Source of the DNA: Clostridia bacterium
GTDB lineage: Bacteria > Bacillota > Clostridia > Oscillospirales > CAG-382
Assembly (NCBI GenBank): GCA_017456765.1
Contig: JAFTIR010000015.1
Span: 1-42,870 of the forward strand
Length of the DNA: 42,870 nucleotides
Direction of reading: 5' to 3'
The notes below the pieces were generated by a model that did not search any database, was not told where the DNA came from, and saw nothing but the letters and a program-made list of their open reading frames with translations. Below are positions 23,314 through 30,295 of this stretch, piece after piece. Each line of letters starts with the position of its first letter. Position 1 is the first letter of the stretch. Position numbers and translations under genes: made by a program.

Positions 23314-25095
23314 ATGGCTGAATTTTTAGGCAATACAAAAAGAACTGACTATTGCGGCGATGTACGTGACGGTCATGTCGGCAAAACCGTAACGGTAATG
23401 GGCTGGGTACAGAAGTCAAGAGACCTCGGTGTTCTCTGCTTTATAGACCTTCGAGACAGAACAGGTATCGTTCAGCTCGCATTTGACGAGGGAACAGAGC
23501 CTGAGGTTATGGAAAAGGCAAAGAGTGCGAGAAGTGAATATGTTCTTTCTGCAACAGGCGTTGTCAGAGAAAGAGACAGCAAAAACCCCAACATTCCTAC
23601 AGGTAATGTTGAAATTTATGTAAGCGAACTCAAAATCCTTGGTGAATCCCTTACACCTCCCTTTGAAATCGTTGAAAACTGTAAATCAAACGAGGAGCTT
23701 CGCTTGAAGTACAGATACCTCGACCTTCGCCGTCCCGACCTTATGAAGAATATTCTTATCCGTCATAAGCTCACAAAAATTACCCGTGATTACTTTGACG
23801 AAAACGGCTTTATCGAGATTGAAACTCCCATGCTTATAAAATCTACACCCGAAGGTGCGCGCGACTATCTCGTTCCCTCCCGTGTTCATAAGGGTAGTTT
23901 CTATGCACTTCCTCAGTCACCTCAGCTTTATAAGCAGTTATCGATGGTTGCAGGCTTTGACAGATACATGCAGATTGCAAGATGTTTCAGAGATGAGGAC
24001 TTAAGAGCCGACAGACAGCCTGAATTTACACAGATTGACCTTGAAATGTCCTTTGTCGAAATGGAAGACGTTCTCAGCATCGGCGAAGGCTTCATGAAGA
24101 GAGTGTTCAAGGAAATTCTTGATGTTGACATTACTCTTCCTCTTCCCAGACTTACCTATAAGGAAGCTATGGAAAGATACGGCTCTGACAAGCCTGACAC
24201 AAGATACGGCATGGAAATCGTTGACCTTTCTGACGTAGTTAAGGGTTGTGGCTTTGGCGTGTTCACAGGTGCAATAGAAAACGGCGGTTCTGTTCGTGCT
24301 ATCAAGGCAGACGATGCTGTAACAAAACTTACAAGAAAAGAAATCGACAAGCTCACAGACTATATCAAGGGAATCGGCGGTAAGGGTCTTGCATGGATAA
24401 GATATACCGAGGAGGGTGTAGCTTCATCCTTTGCAAAGTTCATGACAGAGGAAGAAATGGCGGCAATTGCAAAGGCGATGGACGCAAAGACAGGCGACGT
24501 TGTTATGATTGTTGCTGACACAAATACAAATAAGGTTCTCAGTCAGCTCGGTTCACTCAGAACTGAAGTTTCGAACAGACTCGGAATCGAAAAGAAAGGC
24601 TTCAATCTTCTCTGGATTATCGAATTCCCGTTCTTTGAATATGATGATGAAAGCGGAGAATGGCTTGCAATGCACCATCCCTTCACATCTCCTCTTGATG
24701 AATGTCTTGAATATCTTGAAACCGACAAGTCCAAGGTAAGAGCAAAGGCTTATGACCTTGTTCTCAACGGAATCGAGCTTTCAAGCGGTTCAATCAGAAT
24801 TACAAATCCCGAGCTTCAGGGAAGAATGTTCGCACTTCTTGGTATGAGTGATGAAGAGGCACACGAAAAGTTCGGATTCCTCACAGATGCTTTCAAATAT
24901 GGTGCTCCTCCTCACGGTGGTATGGGCATCGGTCTTGACAGACTCTGCATGCAGCTTCTCGAATGTGATTCGCTTCGTGATGTTATTGCATTCCCCAAGG
25001 TTCAGAATGCAATGGAGCTTATGACTATGTGTCCTGCTCCCGTTGATAAAAAGACTCTTGATGAACTCGCATTGAAGCACACAATAGAAGAATAA
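23314..25095 (+). CDS. aspS: Aspartyl-tRNA synthetase, bacterial type
   Basis: A 593-residue class IIb synthetase. The N-terminal OB-fold anticodon domain (about 17-105, GWVQKSRDLGVLCFIDLRD) is followed by the catalytic core with motif 1, motif 2 (ARCFRDEDLRADRQPEFTQI), and motif 3 GIGLDRL. The bacterial GAD insertion lies at about 290-425. Whether it is strictly Asp-specific or also charges tRNA-Asn cannot be decided here. GAGAGGAATGATAAA precedes the ATG. A strong terminator closes the operon. Confidence 0.97.
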   Translation: MAEFLGNTKRTDYCGDVRDGHVGKTVTVMGWVQKSRDLGVLCFIDLRDRTGIVQLAFDEGTEPEVMEKAKSARSEYVLSATGVVRERDSKNPNIPTGNVEIYVSELKILGESLTPPFEIVENCKSNEELRLKYRYLDLRRPDLMKNILIRHKLTKITRDYFDENGFIEIETPMLIKSTPEGARDYLVPSRVHKGSFYALPQSPQLYKQLSMVAGFDRYMQIARCFRDEDLRADRQPEFTQIDLEMSFVEMEDVLSIGEGFMKRVFKEILDVDITLPLPRLTYKEAMERYGSDKPDTRYGMEIVDLSDVVKGCGFGVFTGAIENGGSVRAIKADDAVTKLTRKEIDKLTDYIKGIGGKGLAWIRYTEEGVASSFAKFMTEEEMAAIAKAMDAKTGDVVMIVADTNTNKVLSQLGSLRTEVSNRLGIEKKGFNLLWIIEFPFFEYDDESGEWLAMHHPFTSPLDECLEYLETDKSKVRAKAYDLVLNGIELSSGSIRITNPELQGRMFALLGMSDEEAHEKFGFLTDAFKYGAPPHGGMGIGLDRLCMQLLECDSLRDVIAFPKVQNAMELMTMCPAPVDKKTLDELALKHTIEE

Positions 25096-25105
25096 CTGTA
25101 TTTTT

Positions 25106-25137
25106 AATCCTGATGCTTTTTCAGCATCAGGATTTTT
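25106..25137 (+). terminator. Terminator of hisS-aspS
   Basis: A 12-bp stem AATCCTGATGCT/AGCATCAGGATT (25106-25117 with 25123-25134) followed by T residues. Confidence 0.9.
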
Positions 25138-25226
25138 GTGTAAATTTTAACCATAAGGGCATAAATATTTAACTCTATGTTGAAATACAGTCGGCAAACT
25201 TTATGTTAAAAAGCGAAAAGTGCCTA

Positions 25227-25259
25227 TATAATTCAAGTATAGAAACATATACTTGAATT
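25227..25259 (+). promoter_or_regulatory. -10 box overlapped by a palindromic operator
   Basis: AATTCAAGTATA (25230-25241) and TATACTTGAATT (25248-25259) form a perfect 12-bp inverted repeat with a 6-base spacer. It overlaps TATAAT (25227-25232) ahead of the XRE gene, suggesting autorepression. Confidence 0.7.
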
Positions 25260-25274
25260 GGGTGGTATTTTGAC

Positions 25275-25619
25275 ATGGACTATTATAAAATTGGTCAGAG
25301 AATAAGAAAAATAAGAAAATCAAAAGGTCTTTCTCAGGAAAATCTCGCAGAAATGCTTGATATTTCAGTTACACACATGAGTCATATAGAAACAGGAAAC
25401 ACAAAAATGAGTTTTGGTGTAGTTGAAAAGATTTCAAACATTTTAGATGTATCTCTCGATTATTTGGCACATGATAAGGAAAAAGAGGATAACAGTTATG
25501 CAAAGCAAATTTCGGACATGATAGTAACATGTTCCGATGTCAATAAAAGAGTTATTTTTGATACAATAAAAGCAATGGTAGATTCTTTTGAAGTGAACAA
25601 TCTCAATGCCCAGCAATAA
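25275..25619 (+). CDS. XRE family transcriptional regulator
   Basis: A 114-residue protein. The N-terminal Cro/CI helix-turn-helix (about 1-68) is clear: YKIGQRIRKIRKSKGLSQE, LAEMLDISVTHMSHIETG and LDVSLDYLAHD. A short helical C-terminal region probably serves dimerisation. GGTGG stands about 10 bases before the ATG. A 30-bp palindrome over its own -10 suggests self-repression. radC follows after 35 bases and may be cotranscribed; a small ATGCCC/GGGCAT stem spans the stop codon (25606-25628) but lacks a T-run. Confidence 0.9.
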   Translation: MDYYKIGQRIRKIRKSKGLSQENLAEMLDISVTHMSHIETGNTKMSFGVVEKISNILDVSLDYLAHDKEKEDNSYAKQISDMIVTCSDVNKRVIFDTIKAMVDSFEVNNLNAQQ

Positions 25620-25654
25620 GCCGGGCATAAAATTTTACCAAACGGAGAAAAAAC

Positions 25655-26398
25655 ATGACAGAAAACAAAGAAACGAAGCCGTATTACTATGGTCACAGAC
25701 AAAGGCTTAGAACAAGATATCTGGAAAACGGAATAGACTCTCTTTTAGAGCATGAAATTCTTGAATTTATTCTTTTTCATTCCGTGCCACGAGTTGATAC
25801 AAAGCCGCTTGCCCATAAGCTGATTGATGACTATGGCTCACTTAAAAATGTTCTTGGTGCTTCTTATGAGTCGCTTAAATCATCAGGACTTTCAGATACC
25901 AGTGCGGCACTTATAAGACTTTTTAAGGATGTAAACAAATGGGTCTTCAGAAATGATGTTGTAGGGAAGAAGATGAATAACTATAACGAAACCGGACTTC
26001 TCATGGTAAATGAGCTTGACGACAGTGGCTGTGAAAAGGTCGTGGCACTTTTGCTTGACAGCAAGGATGAGGTAATTGAGCTTAAAACTGTTTGCGAAGG
26101 CAGCTTCAGAAGCACAAAGGTTAACATGAGAAATCTTGTGCAAAGCTGTCTTGACAGAAATGCGGCAAAGGTGATAATTGCTCACAACCATCCGTCGGGT
26201 GATATAAGACCCTCTGCAGAAGACCATGTAACTACGGCTTCCATTGAGAGCTATCTTTCGGGCGTTGATATTGAGCTTGTCGAGCATTACATAGTTGCCG
26301 ACGGTACATATTTTGGCATAAAGCGAAACTCGGAGGAGGCAAGACGCGGTTTTAAGGAGCAGTACAGACAACATTTTTCCTTTGACGATGAAGAATGA
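25655..26398 (+). CDS. radC: RadC family protein (JAB/MPN-like)
   Basis: A 247-residue member of UPF0758. An N-terminal helix-hairpin-helix-like region (about 10-95) is followed by the JAB/MPN domain. Its metal motif is intact: Glu149 (CEGSF), AHNHPSGD with His177 and His179, and Asp190. Despite the name, a role in DNA repair is not established; family members also occur on mobile elements. CGGAG precedes the ATG. No terminator is seen in the short gap before the next promoter. Confidence 0.94.
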   Translation: MTENKETKPYYYGHRQRLRTRYLENGIDSLLEHEILEFILFHSVPRVDTKPLAHKLIDDYGSLKNVLGASYESLKSSGLSDTSAALIRLFKDVNKWVFRNDVVGKKMNNYNETGLLMVNELDDSGCEKVVALLLDSKDEVIELKTVCEGSFRSTKVNMRNLVQSCLDRNAAKVIIAHNHPSGDIRPSAEDHVTTASIESYLSGVDIELVEHYIVADGTYFGIKRNSEEARRGFKEQYRQHFSFDDEE

Positions 26399-26429
26399 GT
26401 GAAAAAAATAAAAAATTATTAAAAATGCA

Positions 26430-26458
26430 TTGTAATTTGGAATTATTTGTGATAGAAT
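26430..26458 (+). promoter_or_regulatory. Promoter of the oxidoreductase gene
   Basis: TTGTAA (26430-26435), 17 bp, TAGAAT (26453-26458). Confidence 0.65.
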
Positions 26459-26505
26459 CTAACTGTAATTAAAAATACAAAAACTCATGTAAGGAGAAAT
26501 GTAAA

Positions 26506-27573
26506 ATGAGTAATAAGATTAAGCTTGGCATAGTCGGTCTCGGAAGAATTGGCATGCAAATGGCGAATAAGGAAATCTCAAGTTTTCCTGAACTTTATGA
26601 AATCGTAGCTGTTTGTGACCTCATCGAGTCAAGAGCAAAGGATCTCGGTGAACGCGTAGGTGCTAAAATGTACACAGACTACGCTGAAATGTTAAAGCAG
26701 GAAGACATTGAAATGGTTTACGTAGCAACCCGTTCCTGCGACCACTACGCGCACACAGTAATGGCGTTTGAGGCAGGTAAGGACGTGCTTCTCGAAAAGC
26801 CCGCTACAATTTCCTACAATCAGGCTCTTGAACTTTTTGCAAAGGCGAAGGAAGGCGGTCATAAGCTTTATGTTCATCAGCAGAGAAGACTTGAAGCTGC
26901 TTTCAATGCAGTAAAGGAAGTAGTTGAAAGCGGTAAGCTCGGTAAGGTATACGAAGTAAACACAGAACAGAACGGTTTCCAGCACAGAGATGACTGGCAG
27001 ACAATTTCCGAGTTCGGCGGCGGTCAGCTTCTCAACTGGGGTCCCCATATTATTGACCAGTCCCTCCAGCTTCTCGGAACATCTTCTTACAGTCTCCAGA
27101 GCTACCTCTGCCAGGAAACTGCAGGCGGTGACTGTGAAGACCACCTCAGAATCCGTTTCATCGGCGACAACAACAGAGTTGTTAACATGAGCATCAGCGG
27201 CGCAACAGCACTCAAAGGTGGCAGACACTTTGTAGTATACGGCGACAGAGGTGCGGCAGTATACGAAAACGGTGTTCTTAAGCTTCACTATATCAACCCT
27301 GAGCAGGAAGTTCCCGAAATTATTTCCGATCCCGGTACACCCGGTGCAGCATTTGGCAAGTCCGGTACATACGAATCGGCTTTCAAGATTGACTGGGTAA
27401 CAGAAGAAATGAATGTTCTTGTAGAGGGTGAAGGAACTCTTGTGCAGTATTGGAAGCATATGTATGAATCCTACAGAAACGGCACTCCCTTCTTCATCAC
27501 AGATAACGATGTTCTCAACATTATGCGTGTTATCAGCGAAGTTAAGGCACAGAACAAGTACATAATGAAGTAA
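26506..27573 (+). CDS. Gfo/Idh/MocA family oxidoreductase
   Basis: A 355-residue NAD(P)-dependent dehydrogenase. The Rossmann loop GLGRIGMQMA (about 11-20) and the EKPATIS motif (near 98) are typical, and the C-terminal alpha/beta domain begins around 125 with the NWGPHIIDQSLQLLG helix carrying the family's conserved His. Substrates in the family are sugars, inositols and their derivatives; none can be assigned. AAGGAG stands 8 bases before the ATG. It stands alone and is followed by a strong terminator and a hydrolase remnant in the opposite direction. Confidence 0.92.
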   Translation: MSNKIKLGIVGLGRIGMQMANKEISSFPELYEIVAVCDLIESRAKDLGERVGAKMYTDYAEMLKQEDIEMVYVATRSCDHYAHTVMAFEAGKDVLLEKPATISYNQALELFAKAKEGGHKLYVHQQRRLEAAFNAVKEVVESGKLGKVYEVNTEQNGFQHRDDWQTISEFGGGQLLNWGPHIIDQSLQLLGTSSYSLQSYLCQETAGGDCEDHLRIRFIGDNNRVVNMSISGATALKGGRHFVVYGDRGAAVYENGVLKLHYINPEQEVPEIISDPGTPGAAFGKSGTYESAFKIDWVTEEMNVLVEGEGTLVQYWKHMYESYRNGTPFFITDNDVLNIMRVISEVKAQNKYIMK

Positions 27574-27583
27574 TATAAACAAA

Positions 27584-27615
27584 AAAAGCGGCAGTCCGTT
27601 TGGACTGCCGCTTTT
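27584..27615. terminator. Bidirectional terminator
   Basis: A 14-bp stem (27584-27597 with 27602-27615) with loop GTTT. There is an A-run before it and T's after, so it works on both strands. Confidence 0.9.
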
Positions 27616-27774
27616 GCTGTTTACATCTGCAAGTGCCGTTCCGGGAACTGTTTCCTTTATGCTGTGAAGCGGACAGATATCAGCCATTATGTCGGTAAAG
27701 GATACATCTCCTGCGGCAGAGCCGTGGGTCACGGATGAACCTAAAAATAATACGGTTTTGTTTTTTAATTCCAT
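27616..27774 (-). pseudogene. Truncated SGNH/GDSL hydrolase (N-terminal remnant)
   Basis: On the - strand, from the ATG at 27774, 50 or so residues begin MELKNKTVLFLGSSVTHGSA and contain FTDIMAD and VPGTALAD. This matches block I of SGNH/GDSL hydrolases, where Ser in GSSVT is the nucleophile. The homology stops where the bidirectional terminator begins; the frame reads on only as an antisense shadow of the oxidoreductase gene. The remaining ~150 residues with the catalytic Asp-His are missing. An AGG lies 8 bases upstream of the ATG. Confidence 0.75.
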
Positions 27775-27802
27775 TTTTATTACCTACTGATGCAGGAAAA
27801 AT

Positions 27803-27828
27803 AAAAAAACCTCGTTATAAAAAACGAG
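27803..27828 (-). terminator. Terminator of the tRNA operon
   Basis: On the - strand CTCGTT/AACGAG (27828-27823 with 27816-27811), then G and seven T. It lies 8 bases after the CCA of tRNA-Tyr. Confidence 0.8.
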
Positions 27829-27835
27829 ATTTTTC

Positions 27836-27920
27836 TGGTGGGGGAAGGTGGATTCGGACCACCGAAGTCACTGACAACAGATTTACAGTCTGCCCCCTTT
27901 GGCCACTCGGGAATTCCCCC
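27836..27920 (-). tRNA. tRNA-Tyr (GTA)
   Basis: Acceptor GGGGGAA/TTCCCCC, a long class II variable arm, T arm GGTGG/CCACC and anticodon GTA (27886-27884) with loop CTGTAAA. CCA is encoded (27838-27836). The gene is 85 bases long and abuts tRNA-Thr with no spacer. Confidence 0.95.
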
Positions 27921-27995
27921 TGGAGCTGGTGAAGGGAGTCGAACCCCCAACCTGCTGATTACAAATCAGCTGCTCTGCCATTGAGCCACACCAGC
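27921..27995 (-). tRNA. tRNA-Thr (TGT)
   Basis: Acceptor GCTGGTG/CACCAGC, D arm with GGCTCAATGGCAGAGC, anticodon stem GCTGA/TCAGC with loop TTTGTAA (anticodon TGT), T arm GGGGGTTCGACTCCC with one mismatch. CCA is encoded and is followed directly by the first base of tRNA-Tyr. Confidence 0.95.
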
Positions 27996-28032
27996 ATTGA
28001 ATTTTGTCTGTCACATCCCTGCGACGTTTGAT

Positions 28033-28061
28033 ATTATAACAAATAATAAAGCGTTTGTCAA
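28033..28061 (-). promoter_or_regulatory. Consensus promoter of the tRNA-Thr/tRNA-Tyr operon
   Basis: TTGACA (28061-28056), 17 bp, TATAAT (28038-28033) on the - strand, about 38 bases before tRNA-Thr. Confidence 0.9.
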
Positions 28062-28098
28062 TACCTTTTTCGCATTTTTTTGAAAAATATTTTTATGG

Positions 28099-28127
28099 TT
28101 GAAATTTTCATAATAAGGCTTTATAAT
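28099..28127 (+). promoter_or_regulatory. Promoter of the YitT family gene
   Basis: TTGAAA (28099-28104), 17 bp, TATAAT (28122-28127). Confidence 0.7.
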
Positions 28128-28164
28128 ATATTATAATACTTGTGTAAAAATAGGGGATGATGAG

Positions 28165-29088
28165 TTGAAAAAGGAATGTAAATACAGTAAAATCAACAAG
28201 AGATGCTCTCCGGCAGTGGATATAATAATAAATCTTCTCCAGTTGACGGTTGCGGGTTTAATAAACGCTGTGGGTATCACAATGTTTTTGTCTCCCGTTA
28301 AGCTTTATGATAGTGGTATTTCGGGAACATCTATGCTTCTTAACTATCTTACTCCCGATTGGTTTACGCTTTCTTTATTTCTTCTTGTTTTGAACATTCC
28401 TCTTTTTGCCTATGGTTATAAAAAGCAGGGCAAGCGCTTTACATTGCTTTCAATATATACTGTTGCAATTTATTCTCTGGGTTCCTTCCTTATAAATGAG
28501 GTTTTTCCGATAAATGTTGCCACAAGCTCTCCTTTTGCAGGAAATGACCTACTTTTGTGTGCTATATTTGGCGGTATAATTTCGGGTGTCGGAAGCGGTC
28601 TTACAATCAGATATGGTGCAGCAATTGACGGCGTAGAGGTTATGGCGGTAATATTTGCAAAAAAAATTGGCATTTCTGTTGGTACATTCGTTATGTCCTA
28701 TAATGTAATTCTTTACACTGTAGCAGGATTTCTTTCTGAAAGCTGGGCACTTCCGTTGTATTCTATAATTACATATATGGCAGGTCTTAAAACGATTGAC
28801 TTTATAGTTGAAGGTCTTGATAAGGCAAAGGCTGTTATGATCATTTCTTCTCATCCCGAAGAGGTGTGCGCGGCTCTTTCAGAGGGCTTCGGGAGTGGGA
28901 TTACGGTTTATGACGCAAAGGGCTATTATTCGGGACAGAGTAAAAAAATTGTTTATTTCGTTGTAAACCGCTTTCAGATTGCCAAGGCAAAAAAGCTGGT
29001 TCTTGAGAGTGATCCGACCGCTTTTATCTCAATAACTGAAACGAGTGAGGTTCTGGGATTGAAAAAAATCAAAAAGGGGAGAAGCTGA
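28165..29088 (+). CDS. YitT family membrane protein (DUF161/DUF2179)
   Basis: A 307-residue protein with five or so hydrophobic segments in the first ~215 residues, including the repeated small-residue motifs DSGISGTSMLLNY and RYGAAIDGVEVMAVIFA that mark YitT/DUF161. A cytoplasmic DUF2179 domain (about 220-300, KAVMIISSHPEEV and GVGS-type turn, ending DPTAFISITETSEVLG) follows. The transported substrate, if any, is unknown. The start is TTG at 28165 with AGGGG upstream; nearby ATGs are out of frame. It overlaps the next small gene at TGATG. Confidence 0.9.
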   Translation: MKKECKYSKINKRCSPAVDIIINLLQLTVAGLINAVGITMFLSPVKLYDSGISGTSMLLNYLTPDWFTLSLFLLVLNIPLFAYGYKKQGKRFTLLSIYTVAIYSLGSFLINEVFPINVATSSPFAGNDLLLCAIFGGIISGVGSGLTIRYGAAIDGVEVMAVIFAKKIGISVGTFVMSYNVILYTVAGFLSESWALPLYSIITYMAGLKTIDFIVEGLDKAKAVMIISSHPEEVCAALSEGFGSGITVYDAKGYYSGQSKKIVYFVVNRFQIAKAKKLVLESDPTAFISITETSEVLGLKKIKKGRS

Positions 29089-29255
29089 TGCAACCCAGGG
29101 ATTATATTGTAAAACGCATTGAGGGAGAATACTGTTATCTTGAAAACATTGAAAACGGAGAGGAAATATTTATCGCGCTTGCGCTTGTTCCGCCGAATAT
29201 AGATGTAGGCATGAAAATCCACGAAGAAATGTTTGAATATACTATTGTGAAATAA
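29088..29255 (+). CDS. Small DUF3006-like protein
   Basis: A 55-residue protein starting MQPRDYIVKRIEGEYCYLEN, with IALALVPPNIDVGM in the middle and EMFEYTIVK at the end. The pattern (RIEGEYxxLE, then a hydrophobic strand and a VPPxIxxG turn) resembles the small beta-barrel DUF3006 proteins; this is by eye. The ATG overlaps the stop of the YitT gene (TGATG), which means translational coupling, and AGGGGAG precedes it. A terminator follows directly. Function unknown. Confidence 0.7.
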   Translation: MQPRDYIVKRIEGEYCYLENIENGEEIFIALALVPPNIDVGMKIHEEMFEYTIVK

Positions 29256-29258
29256 AGA

Positions 29259-29288
29259 AATCCCAAAGCCTGTGCTTTGGGATTTTTC
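29259..29288. terminator. Terminator shared by convergent genes
   Basis: AATCCCAAAGC/GCTTTGGGATT (29259-29269 with 29274-29284), then T's. It lies between the YitT operon (+) and trmB (-) and is A/T flanked on both sides. Confidence 0.88.
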
Positions 29289-29290
29289 AA

Positions 29291-29935
29291 TTATTTTGTG
29301 ATTGTTCCCACAAGACGGTTTATGGTAAAACCTTTTGCAGAGAAGTTGTCCTCGTACTCTGTGTGGATGTTTCCGTTTTCCCACATGGACTTGTGAAGGT
29401 CTGTACAAACCTGTGAAAGAGGAATGGATGCCTCATTGAACTGGACAAGCGAAAAATCGAAAAGGGGGCGGTTATCTGTTTTGAAGAAAATTTTTCCGCC
29501 GTTTTTGATGACTTTTTTGTACTTTTCAAGGAAAGCTATGTATGTAAGTCTTCTCTTGTGGTGTCTTGTTTTAGGCCATGGGTCGGAGAAATTGAGATAT
29601 AGCCCGTCAAGCTCATTTTCCTCAAAAACATCGCATATGTCGTTTGCATCAAAGCAAACAAACATTACATTTTTAAGCTCTTGAGACTTTGCTTTTTCCA
29701 TAGCTAACATTATTACATCAGGAACAACCTCTATTGCAACATAAAAGTTATCGGGATTTCTTTTTGCAAGCTCTGTGATAAATGTACCTTTTCCGCACCC
29801 TATCTCAAGATATAAATCTTTTCCGCATGAAATTTTTTCCTTCCATGCACCCTTGTAATCCTGCGGTACGTCTATTTTGTAATCGGCACAGGCGAGCATT
29901 CGCTTTTCTCCGTTTTTCTTTTTTCTCATTCTCAT
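29291..29935 (-). CDS. trmB: tRNA (guanine-N7)-methyltransferase
   Basis: A 214-residue SAM-dependent methyltransferase that forms m7G46 in tRNA. The SAM loop LEIGCGKGTF (about 44-53) and the family motifs NFSDPWPKTRHHKRRL and FKTDNRPLFDFS are exact for TrmB. I start at 29935, which is preceded by CAGGAG 10 bases upstream; an ATG 6 bases inside is an alternative. It diverges from the DUF378 gene; its promoter is not clear. Confidence 0.95.
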   Translation of the reverse strand: MRMRKKKNGEKRMLACADYKIDVPQDYKGAWKEKISCGKDLYLEIGCGKGTFITELAKRNPDNFYVAIEVVPDVIMLAMEKAKSQELKNVMFVCFDANDICDVFEENELDGLYLNFSDPWPKTRHHKRRLTYIAFLEKYKKVIKNGGKIFFKTDNRPLFDFSLVQFNEASIPLSQVCTDLHKSMWENGNIHTEYEDNFSAKGFTINRLVGTITK

Positions 29936-30038
29936 AATTTTACAGCTCCTGAAAGAGTATATTTGTGAAAAATCAAACCAAACTATTTCTGACAAGGAGA
30001 ATCCTTGTTTATAAATAAAATACTTGGAGTTGAAATAA

Positions 30039-30260
30039 ATGCTTGACAGAATTGCACTTGTTCTGACAATTATAGGTGCCCTCAACTGGGGTACAATCGG
30101 TCTTTTTCAGTTTGATATGGTAGCATTTCTTTTCGGCGGACAGGACAACATTATCGCAAGGATTATCTACTCTCTCGTAGCCCTTGGCGGTATATGGTGT
30201 ATTTCCCTTCTTTTCCGCGACAGAGAAGAAATCACAAAGATTGAGTCATCTGCTCACTAA
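30039..30260 (+). CDS. DUF378 family small membrane protein
   Basis: A 73-residue protein with two hydrophobic helices, residues about 4-27 (ALVLTIIGALNWGTIGLFQFD) and 42-60, and the family's conserved GALNWGTIGLF segment. Members are common in anaerobes and Firmicutes but have no known function. TGGAG stands 9 bases before the ATG. It is a monocistronic gene, with a terminator directly after. Confidence 0.92.
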   Translation: MLDRIALVLTIIGALNWGTIGLFQFDMVAFLFGGQDNIIARIIYSLVALGGIWCISLLFRDREEITKIESSAH

Positions 30261-30268
30261 ACTATTCC

Positions 30269-30295
30269 GACCGTCGGTAACGACGGTCATTTTTG
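30269..30295 (+). terminator. Terminator of the DUF378 gene
   Basis: GACCGTCG/CGACGGTC (30269-30276 with 30281-30288), then ATTTTTG. It overlaps the 3' end of the convergent ygiQ gene. Confidence 0.85.

Noticed and set aside
26692..27615. Continuation of the - frame from the hydrolase remnant through the oxidoreductase gene
   Set aside because: Only the first ~50 codons resemble a protein family. The rest is antisense to the Gfo/Idh/MocA gene and crosses a strong terminator.
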